DNA of 14,923 nucleotides from Desulfobacterales bacterium (GCA_025454075.1 JALOPD010000072.1:1-14923), one strand, 5' to 3'. Positions 1 through 8,344 are shown, numbered from the stretch's first letter. Translations and numbers: made by a program. Notes: generated by a model not told the origin, from the sequence alone.

Positions 1-1077
1 GAAGGCCGCGCGCACGTCGGCGCGGTGAAACCGCCGGAGCTGCTCGGCATGGGTCGAGCCCAGGGAGAGGTTGAGCGCCTTGAACCCGGCCCCGGCCATC
101 GCGGCCACGACCGTTTCGTCCAGCGTGGGGGGGAAGAGGCCGTTCATGGCGCGCAGCTCGAGCGCTCTTTCGCCGAAGCGCTGTCGAATCTCCTGCAGAA
201 GCTCCAGGAACCAGCCGCGGTCCAGAGAGAGGTTCTCGTCCTCGAAATCGATGAACCCGACGCCGTGGCGGACCACCGCCGTTTCGATTTCGGCCGCCAC
301 CTGGGGAACCGGCCGCAGCCGGTAGGGAAGCCAGGGCGAGCCGCCCACGCTGCAGTACGAGCAGCGCAGCGGGCAGCCGCGGCTGGCGACGACCACCGCG
401 CTTCCCCGGCCGTTGCGAAGGTAGCGGCTCCGGTCCACCCGCTCGAGCGCCGGCTGGGGAAAACGGTCGGGGGACGCCATGGCGGCCGGCGGGTTGACAT
501 GCAGCCCCCCGTCCGCTCGCCGAAACGCGATGCCGGGGATGTCATCCAGCGGGCGGTGGCCCCGGAGGCCCTCGGCCAGGAGCGGGAGCGACGCCTCCCC
601 CTCCCCGCGCAGCACGAAATCGACCGAGGGCGACGCCAGAACGTGCTCCGGCATCGCCGTCGGGTGGTGGCCGCCCATGACGATCGTGCAGCCCGGGTGC
701 CGGGTTTTGATCGCGGCCGCCGCGGCGAGCGCTTCCTCCGCATAGGGCGTGAAGAGCGAGGAGACGCCCACGAGCCAAGCGCCCGACTCCCGGGCTCTGC
801 GGCCGATGGTGTCGAAGCTCGAACCGAAATGCCGGAAGCGGTGGAAAAGGGCGAAGGGCGAGACGTCGGGCCGGCCATAGAATTCCTTCAGATCCGCCAT
901 CTCCGGCGGCAGCGCAACCGGCCGGTTTTTGGAGGCGGCCAGCGCGTCCAGGATTTCGACCGAGAACCCACGCGCGGCCACGGCGGCGGCGATGCTGGCC
1001 AGGCCGTAGGGGATGGTGCGTTTGGCCGTCAGGTAAAAGTCGCGGATCGGAGGCTGGACGAGGAGCACGTCGGTCAT
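1..1077 (-). CDS. B12-binding-type radical SAM protein (3' end beyond window)
   Basis: This is the first 359 codons of a gene that continues past the left edge. The N-terminus (MTDVLLVQPP, then a PYGLASIAA stretch) and residues about 100-170 (a VGVSSLFT strand, MGGHHPT, FVLRGEGE) match the Rossmann-like B12-binding region of the B12-binding radical SAM family. The radical SAM cluster motif CxxxCxxC is at Cys235, Cys239 and Cys242, within SRGCPLRCSYCS, and FIDFEDENLSLD at about 275-286 continues the barrel. The cobalamin-ligating DxHxxG motif is not visible, so actual cobalamin binding is doubtful, as in many members of this family. The ATG overlaps the mutY stop as ATGA, which implies translational coupling. 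The substrate cannot be inferred. The family call is firm, the function unknown. Confidence 0.88.
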   Translation of the reverse strand, partial: MTDVLLVQPPIRDFYLTAKRTIPYGLASIAAAVAARGFSVEILDALAASKNRPVALPPEMADLKEFYGRPDVSPFALFHRFRHFGSSFDTIGRRARESGAWLVGVSSLFTPYAEEALAAAAAIKTRHPGCTIVMGGHHPTAMPEHVLASPSVDFVLRGEGEASLPLLAEGLRGHRPLDDIPGIAFRRADGGLHVNPPAAMASPDRFPQPALERVDRSRYLRNGRGSAVVVASRGCPLRCSYCSVGGSPWLPYRLRPVPQVAAEIETAVVRHGVGFIDFEDENLSLDRGWFLELLQEIRQRFGERALELRAMNGLFPPTLDETVVAAMAGAGFKALNLSLGSTHAEQLRRFHRADVRAAF

Positions 1078-2222
1078 GCGGATCGCCCGCCTTTCCGGAC
1101 GGCTTTTCCTGCCGCGGCGCGCTGCTTCAACAGCGGGATGAATTTGAGGTTGGCCCTGGGGAAGGCAAAGCGGTCGATTTCGGCGATGCGGACCCAGCGG
1201 TGATCCACCGGACCGTTGAGCCGCACGCGGCCCGCCGTGAACCGGCAGCGGAAGACGTGCAGGTGGATGCGGAGGTGCGAGTACGCGTGCCGGATCTGCG
1301 TTAGGGGCTCCGCGATGGACACATCGAGGTTGACTTCCTCCTTGATTTCCCGCACACAGGCCGCCGCCGGGCTCTCGCCCTCCCGGAGCTTCCCGCCCGG
1401 GAACTCCCACAGGCCGCCCAGCAGCCCCTGCGCCGGGCGCTGCGTGATCAGCACGCGGCCGTTCTTGAACACGACGCCCACGGCGATCTGCGCCTCGGGG
1501 ACCGGCCGGGAGGCGTCCCGGCGGGGGTAGCTGGCGACCGCGCCGCCGCGGTGGGCGGCGCAGCATCGGATCAGCGGGCAGAGGGTGCAGTCCGGAGAGG
1601 CGGGGGTGCAGACCAGGGCCCCGAGTTCCATCAGGGCCTGGTTGAAATCCCCGGGGCGGCGGCGGTCCAGCAGGCGGTCGGCCTCCGCCTGGAATCGCTT
1701 GTGGGATGCCGCCTGGTTGACGGGGTCTCCCATCGTCAACAGGCGCGCGAGCACGCGCTTGACGTTGCCGTCAGCCACGGCATGCGGACGGTCGAAGGCG
1801 ATGCTCAACACGGCCGCGGCGATGTAATCCCCGACCCCCGGCAGCGCGCGGAATTCGTCCCAGCGGTCGGGGACGCGTCCGCCGCTGCCTGCGGCCAACA
1901 TTCCGGCGGCCCGGTGAAGGTTCCGCGCCCGCGCGTAGTAGCCTAAACCTTCCCACCGCTTGAGCACGTCTCCCAGGTCGGCCTCGGCGAGCTTCCGTAG
2001 GGTCGGAAATTCTCTGATAAATCGTCGGTAATAAGGCAGGGCCGTTTTGACCTGGGTCTGCTGCAGCATCACCTCGGATACCCAGATGCGGTAAGGGTCG
2101 CGCGTTTCCCGCCAGGGAAGCCGTCGGCGGCTTTTCTCATACCAGGCGAGCAGGCGGCGGCGCAGGGTTCGAATAGCGGCAGGAGCAAGCTTGCTGCCGC
2201 TTATTTTAAGCATCAATGCCAT
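1074..2222 (-). CDS. mutY: A/G-specific adenine glycosylase MutY with C-terminal Nudix domain
   Basis: The protein (382 aa) removes adenine mispaired with 8-oxoguanine in DNA. It has a helix-hairpin-helix-GPD glycosylase core with the catalytic Glu50 in SEVMLQQTQV, the HhH segment LPGVGDYIAAAV, and the catalytic Asp151 in VADGNVKR. The [4Fe-4S] loop is Cys205-X6-Cys212-X2-Cys215-X5-Cys221. From about residue 245 a MutT-like domain follows, with a nearly complete Nudix box at 277-299: Gly277, Glu283, then REIKEE at 291-296, with Asn298 where the consensus has Gly. MutY C-terminal domains usually recognise 8-oxoG and have lost the catalytic box, so this one may still hydrolyse nucleotides. No good ribosome binding site precedes position 2222; Met4 (2213) is an alternative start. 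The gene lies upstream of and overlaps the radical SAM gene. Confidence 0.95.
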   Translation of the reverse strand: MALMLKISGSKLAPAAIRTLRRRLLAWYEKSRRRLPWRETRDPYRIWVSEVMLQQTQVKTALPYYRRFIREFPTLRKLAEADLGDVLKRWEGLGYYARARNLHRAAGMLAAGSGGRVPDRWDEFRALPGVGDYIAAAVLSIAFDRPHAVADGNVKRVLARLLTMGDPVNQAASHKRFQAEADRLLDRRRPGDFNQALMELGALVCTPASPDCTLCPLIRCCAAHRGGAVASYPRRDASRPVPEAQIAVGVVFKNGRVLITQRPAQGLLGGLWEFPGGKLREGESPAAACVREIKEEVNLDVSIAEPLTQIRHAYSHLRIHLHVFRCRFTAGRVRLNGPVDHRWVRIAEIDRFAFPRANLKFIPLLKQRAAAGKAVRKGGRSA

Positions 2223-2263
2223 GAAACTTTCTTGGCAGTCGAATGGTTACAAAAAATGTGTTA

Positions 2264-2408
2264 GACAGGATTTACAGGATCGACAGGATAGGGGAGATGC
2301 CCTCTATGTGCAAACTAAAAAGCGGCGCAAACACTTTCACCGTTCACGAAAGCATAACCCCACGGGCCATAGCGGGTCCCAGCTTCGGCCTGTCCTGTAA
2401 ATCCTGTC
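2264..2408. repeat. Inverted-repeat intergenic element with ACAGGAT units
   Basis: A perfect 16-bp inverted repeat (GACAGGATTTACAGGA at 2264-2279 and its complement at 2393-2408) bounds 113 bases in the gap between the DUF255 gene and mutY. The left arm belongs to a 9-base-period run with ACAGGAT at 2265, 2274 and 2283. I recall similar ACAGGAT-rich tracts between genes in many bacterial genomes. No transposase or convincing ORF lies inside. It could be a small non-autonomous mobile element or a bidirectional stem structure. It occupies most of the 202-base gap at 2223-2424, which otherwise shows nothing definite. Confidence 0.6.
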
Positions 2409-2424
2409 CGGTGTGTCTTTTCCC

Positions 2425-4509
2425 TTATTTCCTGCCCAGGAGTCGGTCGATCAGGCCCTGCACGTCCGTGACGGATTCCTTGCAGGCGGAACCCACGCAC
2501 AGGTGGGCGGCGGTCTTTCCCTGCGCGACCTGCAGGCCGTCCGTGTAGCCGGCGAACCGGGCGAGCTGCGAGGCATTGTCGCCCGATTTGAGCTGGGTCA
2601 CCTGGTTCGGCGTGAACTTCAGGTTGAGGGCCGACAACAGCCGCTCGGCATCGGGCGATCCGCTTTCGCCGGCGATGACGATGTCCGGCCCGGGACGCAG
2701 GGCGAAGTCCAGCCCGCACAGGAAAAACGTGAAGGCCGACGGCTGCCGGCCGACCGTGCCGGCGAAGGCGCGCACCAGCCGGTCGGCCTTCTCCTCCCAG
2801 GCCGGGTCCCCGGTGAGCCGGGAGAGCCAGAGCAGGTTCATCAGCGCCACCGAGTTGGCCGAGGGGATGGCACCGTCGTAAATCTCCTTGGGCCGTACGG
2901 GGAGCTCCCGGTTCTCGGCGCCGACCAGGAAAAAGCCGCCGCTTGTCTCGTCCCAGAGCTCCTTCAGCATCACCTCCTGCAGGGCGGCCGCCTGCTCGGC
3001 CCAGGCGACGTCGAAGGTGCTGCGGTAGAGGTGCAGCAGGCCGTAAATCAAGAAGGCATAATCGCCGGCCTGGCCGGGGATGGCGCGCTCCCCCTCCCGG
3101 AACCGGTGGAAGAGCCGGCCGTCGCTTCCGAGCAGCGTGCCGAGGACGAATCGCGCCGCCCGCCCGGCGGCCTCGGCATAGTCCCTGCGCCCGAGAATCC
3201 TTGCTCCCTGGGCGAGCGCGGCGATCATCAGCCCGTTCCAGTCGGTCAGGACCTTGTCGTCCTTGAGCGGGTGCACGCGGGTTTTGCGGACGGCGAACAA
3301 CCGGGCCCGGGCCTCTTCCCACCGCAGGTGCAGTTGCTCTTCGGTCAGCCCCAGCTCCACCGCCCAGCGGCCGAAGGGCCGGGTGAGGTGCAGGATGTTG
3401 GCGCCGGTGCGGCCGCCGCCGGCCTCCTCCTGGAAATTCCCGTCCGGTGTCAGGTTGAAGACCGGCTCCCAGAAAGCGGCTTCGGCCGGGCCGAGGGCCT
3501 GCCGGAACTCAGTCAGGCGCCACACGTAGAACTTCCCCTCGACGCCCTCGCTGTCGGCATCCTCCGCCGAAAAGAAGGCGCCTTCCGGCGCGGTCATGTC
3601 CCGCAGCACGTAGGTGAAGATCTCGCCGGCGGTTTGAGCCAGCAGCGGCGTGCGGGCGACCTGGAAGGCCTCCAGGCAGGCCATGGCCGTCAGCGCCTGG
3701 TCGTAGAGCATTTTCTCGAAGTGCGGCAGCAGCCAGCGGCCGTCGGTGGAGTAGCGGTGCAGGCCGAACCCCACGTGGTCCCAGATGCCGCCCAGCCGCA
3801 TGGCGGCCAGCGTGCGCTCCACCATCTCGAGCGCCCGGGGCTCGGCCGTGCGGTCGTGGCAGCGCAGCAGAAACAGCAGCCGGTGCGGGGTGGGAAACTT
3901 GGGCGCCGGCTCGAAACCGCCGTGCCGGCCGTCGAAGCTGAAGGCGATGTCGTCGTAGGCGCGGTCCAGCAGACGAACGCCGGGCGCTTCGGCCGGCGCA
4001 AACTCGAAGGCCTTGCCGAGCGTGCCCGTGACGCCGGCCGCCGTATCGGCGATTTTTTCCGGCGCCTGAACCCAAAGCGTTTTCACCTGCTCGCAGAGCT
4101 CGATCAGCCCGGCGCGGCCGAGGCGGCTGCGCCGGGGGAGGTAGGTGGCCGCGAAAAAGGGTTTTTTGTCCGGCGTCATGAAGACGGTGAGCGGCCAGCC
4201 GCCGCTGCCGTTCAGCAGGTGGCAGGCGGCCATGTAGACGGCGTCGATGTCGGGGCGCTCCTCGCGGTCGACCTTGATGCAGACGAAGGTGTCGTTCAGA
4301 TACCGCGCCGCTTCTTCGTCCTCGAAGGACTCCTTCTCCATCACGTGGCACCAGTGGCAGGTGGCGTAGCCGATGGACAGAAAGATGGGCTTGTTTTCGG
4401 CGGCCGCCCGGGCGAAGGCCTCGTCGTTCCAGGCGTGCCACTCCACCGGGTTGCGGGCGTGCTGCAGCAGATAGGGGCTTTTCTCGTCGATGAGGCGATT
4501 GGCCTTCAT
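2425..4509 (-). CDS. DUF255 thioredoxin-fold domain protein (YyaL/SPATA20 family)
   Basis: The protein (694 aa) has an N-terminal thioredoxin-like domain beginning [21 protein letters not shown], with the family hallmark CHWCH (Cys51, Cys54) and [13 protein letters not shown] long all-helical region resembling an (alpha/alpha)6 barrel follows, with blocks [34 protein letters not shown] and [12 protein letters not shown]-terminal Cys pair (CVGSAC) is also typical. Length fits the family. No activity is firmly established; a redox role is suggested by the CxxC and a sugar-related one by the helical fold. The start at 4509 is chosen because AAAGGA lies 6 bases upstream and homology begins there. 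The reading frame stays open to a GTG at 4626, but that extension is Pro-rich with no ribosome binding site at proper spacing. No signal peptide is seen, so it is likely cytoplasmic. Confidence 0.92.
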   Translation of the reverse strand: MKANRLIDEKSPYLLQHARNPVEWHAWNDEAFARAAAENKPIFLSIGYATCHWCHVMEKESFEDEEAARYLNDTFVCIKVDREERPDIDAVYMAACHLLNGSGGWPLTVFMTPDKKPFFAATYLPRRSRLGRAGLIELCEQVKTLWVQAPEKIADTAAGVTGTLGKAFEFAPAEAPGVRLLDRAYDDIAFSFDGRHGGFEPAPKFPTPHRLLFLLRCHDRTAEPRALEMVERTLAAMRLGGIWDHVGFGLHRYSTDGRWLLPHFEKMLYDQALTAMACLEAFQVARTPLLAQTAGEIFTYVLRDMTAPEGAFFSAEDADSEGVEGKFYVWRLTEFRQALGPAEAAFWEPVFNLTPDGNFQEEAGGGRTGANILHLTRPFGRWAVELGLTEEQLHLRWEEARARLFAVRKTRVHPLKDDKVLTDWNGLMIAALAQGARILGRRDYAEAAGRAARFVLGTLLGSDGRLFHRFREGERAIPGQAGDYAFLIYGLLHLYRSTFDVAWAEQAAALQEVMLKELWDETSGGFFLVGAENRELPVRPKEIYDGAIPSANSVALMNLLWLSRLTGDPAWEEKADRLVRAFAGTVGRQPSAFTFFLCGLDFALRPGPDIVIAGESGSPDAERLLSALNLKFTPNQVTQLKSGDNASQLARFAGYTDGLQVAQGKTAAHLCVGSACKESVTDVQGLIDRLLGRK

Positions 4510-4637
4510 GGGGGTCCTTTGAAACGGCTCAGGGTTCGGGGTCCCGCCTTCGCCAATACGGCGGCTGAGAGGCCGGGGTTCAGGAAATCCACAAGGGGAT
4601 GAACCGTGATCCTCGTCTGAATTCACCTCCGATGCAG

Positions 4638-4666
4638 ACTATAGGCATGGGGAAGTGGCATGGCAA
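4638..4666 (-). promoter_or_regulatory. Sigma70-like promoter for the DUF255 gene
   Basis: On the minus strand TTGCCA (4666-4661) and TATAGT (4643-4638) are 17 bases apart, each differing from consensus at one position. Transcription would begin near 4630, giving a leader of about 120 bases before the ATG at 4509. The leader contains a GGCGG/CCGCC stem around 4543-4563. It is the only promoter-like match I found in the 256-base gap at 4510-4765. Confidence 0.55.
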
Positions 4667-4670
4667 TCCG

Positions 4671-4684
4671 GGAGCGCGCCGACC
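4671..4684. other. Small GC-rich hairpin downstream of the ThiC-family gene
   Basis: The GCGCCG-AC-CGGCGC palindrome lies between the terminator of the ThiC-family gene and the DUF255 promoter. It has no T-run on either side, so it is not a canonical terminator; it may back up termination or have no function. Confidence 0.3.
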
Positions 4685-4742
4685 GGCGCGGAGTCGGGAC
4701 CGCGGTACCGTGGGGCGGTTGCGCGCCAGGTGGAAGGGGCGC

Positions 4743-4765
4743 GAAAGACCCCGCCCGGCGGGGCC
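4743..4765 (-). terminator. Probable intrinsic terminator of the ThiC-family operon
   Basis: Immediately after the TGA of the ThiC-family gene the minus strand reads CCCCGC-CGG-GCGGGG followed by TCTTTC. The stem is strong but short-looped and the T-run is poor, so termination may be partial. Confidence 0.5.
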
Positions 4766-6040
4766 TCAGCCCAGGATGGTTTTCATGCTCCGCATCGGGC
4801 ACATGTCGCCGCACATGGTGCAGGTGCCCTCCTCCGCGGGCGTGGAGTCCTTTCGATAGCTGCGGGCCTTTTCGGGGTCGATGGCCAGTTCGATCATTTT
4901 CGAGAAGTCCACGTCCGCCCGTGCCCGGCTCATGGCGTCGTCCCACTCGCGCGCCTGCGGGATGCCCTTGGCGATGTCGGCCGCGTGCGCGGCAATCCGG
5001 GCGGCAATGATCCCCTCCCGCGTGTCTTGCAGGCTGGGCAGGCGCAGGTGTTCGGCCGGGGTCACGAAGCATAGGAAGTCCGCCCCGTTCGCGGCGGCGA
5101 TCGCCCCGCCGATGGCGCTGGTGATGTGGTCATAGCCGGGCGCGACATCGGTGACGAGAGGGCCGAGCACGTAAAACGGGGCGCCGTGGCAGAGGCGTTT
5201 CTCCATCACCATGTTGGCGGCGATCTCGTTGATTGCCATGTGGCCCGGGCCCTCGATCATCACCTGGACGTTCCTGGCCCAGGCCCGCCGCGTCAACTCC
5301 CCCAGGACAATCAACTCCTCGACCTGGGCCGCGTCGGTCGAATCGTGGATGGAACCGGGCCGGCAGGCATCCCCCAGGCTCAAGGTGATGTCGTAGGCGG
5401 CGCAAATCTCGAGCAGCCGGTCGTAGTGCTCGTAAAAGGGGTTTTCCTGCCGGTTCAGCTCCATCCAGGAGAAAAGCAGCGAGCCGCCCCGCGAGACGAT
5501 GCGGGTCAGCCGCTTGTTGCGTTTGATTCTCTCGGCCGTGGCGCGGTTTATCCCGCAGTGAATCGTCATGAAGTCGACGCCGTCCTCGGCATGGGTTTCC
5601 ACGACGTGGAAAAACTCGTCCACGCGGATGGCCTGCAGCTCTTTGCCGAGCAGCCCGACGGCGTCGTAGACCGGGACGGTGCCGATCATGAGCGGCGAGT
5701 CCTCGATCAGCCGGCGGCGGAATTCCCGGGTCTTGCCATGGCAGCTCAGGTCCATGACGGCGTCGGCCTTCAGCGCAACGGCGATGCGGGCCTTCTCGAG
5801 TTCGATGCCGGTATCGCAGCAATCCCTCGAGACGCCGATGTTGACATTGACTTTCGTGCGCAGCCCCCGGCCGATGCCGGCCGGCACAAGGGCCCGGTGA
5901 TTCCTGTTGGCCGGAATGACCACCTGGCCGGCCGCGACCAGTTCACGCAGGCGCTCCGGGTCCATGCGTTCACTTTGGGCCACCACCTGCATCGCCTCGG
6001 TCGGGGTTCCCTTTTTGGCGGCTTCCATCTGCGTGGTCAT
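4766..6040 (-). CDS. thiC: ThiC-family radical SAM enzyme (HMP-P synthase, possibly 5-hydroxybenzimidazole synthase)
   Basis: ThiC rearranges aminoimidazole ribotide to the thiamine pyrimidine HMP-P; the related BzaF converts the same substrate to 5-hydroxybenzimidazole for the B12 lower ligand. The protein (424 aa) has the short form without the N-terminal domain of E. coli ThiC. Family blocks are clear: VNVNIG (65-69), VMDLS (95-99), GTVPVYDA (120-127), IHCG (160-163), IVSRGGS (181-187), MIEGPGH (261-267), [21 protein letters not shown] (292-312) and [10 protein letters not shown] (350-359). The C-terminal cluster motif is Cys407-X2-Cys410-X3-Cys414, against CX2CX4C in E. coli-type ThiC. 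GDACRPG at 223-229 replaces the usual GDG[LM]RPG, and SCHG replaces STGG at 99-102. AAGGAGA lies 8 bases before the ATG and abuts the stop of the tandem nitroreductase gene 15 bases upstream, so the two are probably cotranscribed. No TPP riboswitch or other thiamine gene is seen. Family certain, reaction not. Confidence 0.9.
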   Translation of the reverse strand: MTTQMEAAKKGTPTEAMQVVAQSERMDPERLRELVAAGQVVIPANRNHRALVPAGIGRGLRTKVNVNIGVSRDCCDTGIELEKARIAVALKADAVMDLSCHGKTREFRRRLIEDSPLMIGTVPVYDAVGLLGKELQAIRVDEFFHVVETHAEDGVDFMTIHCGINRATAERIKRNKRLTRIVSRGGSLLFSWMELNRQENPFYEHYDRLLEICAAYDITLSLGDACRPGSIHDSTDAAQVEELIVLGELTRRAWARNVQVMIEGPGHMAINEIAANMVMEKRLCHGAPFYVLGPLVTDVAPGYDHITSAIGGAIAAANGADFLCFVTPAEHLRLPSLQDTREGIIAARIAAHAADIAKGIPQAREWDDAMSRARADVDFSKMIELAIDPEKARSYRKDSTPAEEGTCTMCGDMCPMRSMKTILG

Positions 6041-6055
6041 GGTCGCGTTTCTCCT

Positions 6056-7675
6056 TCAGCGGTTGCGGAGGTGGGAATAGGGCGGGAGGGTGGTCAGCCG
6101 CGGGTCTTCCAGCGGGTGTCCGACGGTGAAATGGTAGAGGCTCTGGTAGCGGTCGTCGGTCAGGCCGAGGAGCCCGTGCACGGCGTCGTCGAAGAAGCAG
6201 CCGATGCCCGTGCCCCGCACGCCGTGAGCCTCGGCCTCCAGGTAAAGCACCTGGCCGATCATGCCGCTTTCCCAGAACAAATGACGGTAGCGGAAGGGCT
6301 CCCTGCGCACCGTCTCGCCAAACCGCGCGAGCATGCCCAGGGAAAAGGCGCCGGCGCCGGCGATGTCCTGATGGCAACTCACCATGGCGGCGGTCCGGCG
6401 GAAATCGCCCGGTTCGAGCAGAAACAGCGGGAAGCCCGCCTCGACGGGTTCCCAGGCGTACTCCGGTCGGGCGAGCCCGCGTACCTCCGGCAGGTCCCGG
6501 TCGTTGCGGCTGAAGAAGTAAAGGCCCGGCGGGAGGCCCTCGACGTGATGGACGAAGATCAGCAGGTGCAGGGCCGGCTCGCCCAGGCCGGTGTCGAACG
6601 GGGCCGTTCCATCGCGGGGGCGCGTCCGGTCGAGCATGGCAAGAAAATGGGAGCGGGGAATCCCCCTGCGCCGATCGAAGTCCGTGGCGCTGCGTCGCCG
6701 GCGGATGATCGACGCCGCGCCGAGCGTGGAGGCATCGGCCCCGACCCTCTCCGGCCGATCAAAGCTCAACGGTGCGGCGGGTGTCGCCGGTTTGCGGCTG
6801 AGCTCGGCCGCCCGGCCGATGATTTCCCAGTCGACGTGCTCGCGGCTGAGGGGGTTCGGCCGCCCGGCGAAAGGGATCTGGTCGAAGGCCGCCGCCAGTT
6901 CCTCGGGGAGCGTATGAGGGGCCGGGCTCAGCCTGCCGTCATGAACGAAGCAAAGCAGGTCCGGGTGCTCTTCGTCCTGGGAGGGGTAGGCGGTCCCCCG
7001 AAGCCCCAGGACGGCTGCGACCGCCTCGTCGGAAAGACCGGTGAGACAGGCGACCCGCCAACCGAAGAGGTTGGCCGCAAACCGCAGGGCGGCCAGGGCA
7101 TGGCCGACATCGTGGTTGCAGTAGCGAAACGCGCGTTCCCCGTATTTCCAGGACTCCCTCCAGAAGATGCTGGTCAACCCGGCCAGGAAGCCCTCGCCGC
7201 CGAAATGCGCGACCGCCGCCCGCCAAAGGTCGTCCGGGACCTCGGCCCGGCGCTCCAGGGCGTGCTGCAGCGGCGCATAGTGATAGATGCCGGCCTCGCA
7301 ACCCGGCAGGCGGGGCAGCACCAGGTGCGTTTCGGTGGGGTGCAGGTTGCCGCTGGACGGGTTCATGCGCAGCGGCCAGCGCGAGCCGGAAATCGCCTTC
7401 CATGCCGAGAGACCCATCGACAGCTCCAGAAACCCGGCAACGTTCGCAAGCGTCAGAGGCGCGCCGGCCCGGCCGGGCTCGTAGAGTGCGCGATGGCCCC
7501 CCGGCGGGTCTTGGGGGAGCAGCGGCAGGTTGACGATCGGCGCGCCCTCGTAGACGCGGAAAGGGTCGGGCTGGTTGTCCCAGTCCATGTACCCTGCCGA
7601 ACGGGCGTAGCGGTCGGGGTGGTGCTTGGTTTCCTCGTGGTAGCGCAGGATACCTTCGGCTGGGGAATGCGGCAT
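6056..7675 (-). CDS. Tandem nitroreductase-fold protein (SagB-type dehydrogenase family)
   Basis: The protein (539 aa from this start) contains two nitroreductase-type halves. The first opens with RYHEETKHHPDRYARS and YMDWDNQPDPFRVYEG and includes RMNPSSGNLHPTETHLV. The second, from about residue 320, opens with ASIIRRRRSATDFDR and includes GLYFFSRND, SCHQDIAGAGAF and LFWESGMIGQVLYLEAEAHG. Such flavin (FMN) enzymes include the SagB-type azoline dehydrogenases, but most relatives have no known substrate and no precursor peptide or cyclodehydratase gene is nearby. The start at 7675 fits where homologs usually begin, just before YHExTKH; an upstream in-frame ATG at 7723 would add 16 residues. 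Neither has a clear ribosome binding site. The stop lies next to the ribosome binding site of the ThiC-family gene, suggesting a shared function. Confidence 0.85.
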   Translation of the reverse strand: MPHSPAEGILRYHEETKHHPDRYARSAGYMDWDNQPDPFRVYEGAPIVNLPLLPQDPPGGHRALYEPGRAGAPLTLANVAGFLELSMGLSAWKAISGSRWPLRMNPSSGNLHPTETHLVLPRLPGCEAGIYHYAPLQHALERRAEVPDDLWRAAVAHFGGEGFLAGLTSIFWRESWKYGERAFRYCNHDVGHALAALRFAANLFGWRVACLTGLSDEAVAAVLGLRGTAYPSQDEEHPDLLCFVHDGRLSPAPHTLPEELAAAFDQIPFAGRPNPLSREHVDWEIIGRAAELSRKPATPAAPLSFDRPERVGADASTLGAASIIRRRRSATDFDRRRGIPRSHFLAMLDRTRPRDGTAPFDTGLGEPALHLLIFVHHVEGLPPGLYFFSRNDRDLPEVRGLARPEYAWEPVEAGFPLFLLEPGDFRRTAAMVSCHQDIAGAGAFSLGMLARFGETVRREPFRYRHLFWESGMIGQVLYLEAEAHGVRGTGIGCFFDDAVHGLLGLTDDRYQSLYHFTVGHPLEDPRLTTLPPYSHLRNR

Positions 7676-7741
7676 GGCGGCACTATTAGTGACTTCCCAA
7701 TAAAGGTTCGGGTCCGCCGGCATCAGGAAGCGCCGAGGTTT

Positions 7742-7765
7742 GAAATTCGAAGCGCGAAATTCGAA
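7742..7765. repeat. GAAATTCGAA direct repeat
   Basis: Two exact GAAATTCGAA units (7742-7751 and 7756-7765) are spaced at a 14-base period, with a decayed third unit (ACCCGAACC) after them. They sit in the 103-base gap between the two nitroreductase genes and contain the palindrome TTCGAA. I recall similar short degenerate tracts in deltaproteobacterial intergenic DNA. Confidence 0.55.
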
Positions 7766-7778
7766 ACCCGAACCGGTG

Positions 7779-8324
7779 CTAAAAGGCGTTGTGGTGGGTG
7801 AATTCGCTGATCTCCCGGCGGTTCGGGGCCGAGGAGATTTTGGCGGGGAACCCCAGGGGGATCATGACGACGAGCTCATAGCCGTGGGGCACCTGCAAAA
7901 CCGCCTTGGCCCGGTCGTGGTCGAAGAGGCCCACGACCACCGTGCCGAGGCCGAGGGCGTGGGCCGTCAGGCAGATGCTCTGGCAGGCGATGCCCAGGTC
8001 GAACATGAACCAGTCCCCGAACTTGGTGGTGGCTTGGTCCTTGTAGCAGCCGGAGCTCTTGAGCCTGCCGCACAGGGCCAAAACCACCGGCGCCTGCACC
8101 ATCGCCCCGGAGGCCGGGTTGCCCTTGGGGGGCAGGGTGGCCTGCAGCTGCTCCTTGACGCTCCGGTCCCGGACAATCACTATCTCCCAGCACTGCGTGT
8201 TCGCCCAGGAAGGCGCCCAGCGCACCGCTTCCAGAATCGTGTCAAGCGCCTCGGCCGGCACTTCGCGTGCGTCGTACTTGCGGACGCTCCGGCGCCCTCT
8301 CACGATGTCCATGAAATCCGCCAT
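7779..8324 (-). CDS. Nitroreductase family protein
   Basis: This single-domain FMN-dependent nitroreductase-fold protein (181 aa) has a typical length. The N-terminus FMDIVRGRRSVRKYDAREVP carries the Arg-Arg-Ser-Xaa-Arg FMN phosphate site, WAPSWANTQCWEIVIV is the second flavin-binding block, and LTAHALGLGTVVVGLF and VVMIPLGFPA are the conserved C-terminal blocks. Members reduce nitro compounds, quinones or flavins with NAD(P)H; the substrate here is unknown. The start at 8324 is chosen over the ATG at 8348 because GGGGAGG at 8339-8333 is correctly spaced. The gene lies 20 bases after the 51-residue membrane protein gene and upstream of the tandem nitroreductase, so the three probably form one transcription unit. 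Confidence 0.9.
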   Translation of the reverse strand: MADFMDIVRGRRSVRKYDAREVPAEALDTILEAVRWAPSWANTQCWEIVIVRDRSVKEQLQATLPPKGNPASGAMVQAPVVLALCGRLKSSGCYKDQATTKFGDWFMFDLGIACQSICLTAHALGLGTVVVGLFDHDRAKAVLQVPHGYELVVMIPLGFPAKISSAPNRREISEFTHHNAF

Positions 8325-8344
8325 TTCAGCGCCTCCCCTGCTTG

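Noticed and set aside
25..1203. 392-residue plus-strand open frame
   Set aside because: It is antisense to the radical SAM gene, whose CxxxCxxC motif and family blocks are clear on the other strand.
2223..2424. CRISPR array from the ACAGGAT repeats
   Set aside because: The units are 7 bases at 9-base period, with no spacers of CRISPR length and no cas genes.
2413..4602. 729-residue plus-strand open frame
   Set aside because: It is the exact antisense of the DUF255 gene, with no recognisable motif or ribosome binding site support.
4530..4620. Possible TPP riboswitch on the plus strand (GGCTGAGAGG followed by CCGTGATCC)
   Set aside because: It points away from any plus-strand gene and away from the ThiC-family gene, and the spacing and other conserved bases do not match the TPP aptamer.
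4510..4626. N-terminal extension of the DUF255 protein from GTG 4626
   Set aside because: GGAGG directly abuts the GTG with no spacing, the added residues are Pro-rich and unconserved-looking, and the ATG at 4509 has a proper ribosome binding site.
6056..7675. SagB-type gene as part of a thiazole/oxazole-modified peptide cluster
   Set aside because: No precursor peptide, YcaO or E1-like cyclodehydratase gene is present nearby.
5126..7801. 891-residue plus-strand open frame
   Set aside because: It lies opposite three well-supported minus-strand genes, has no domain I recognise, and is rich in Arg, Gly, Pro and Ala as expected for an antisense frame in GC-rich DNA.
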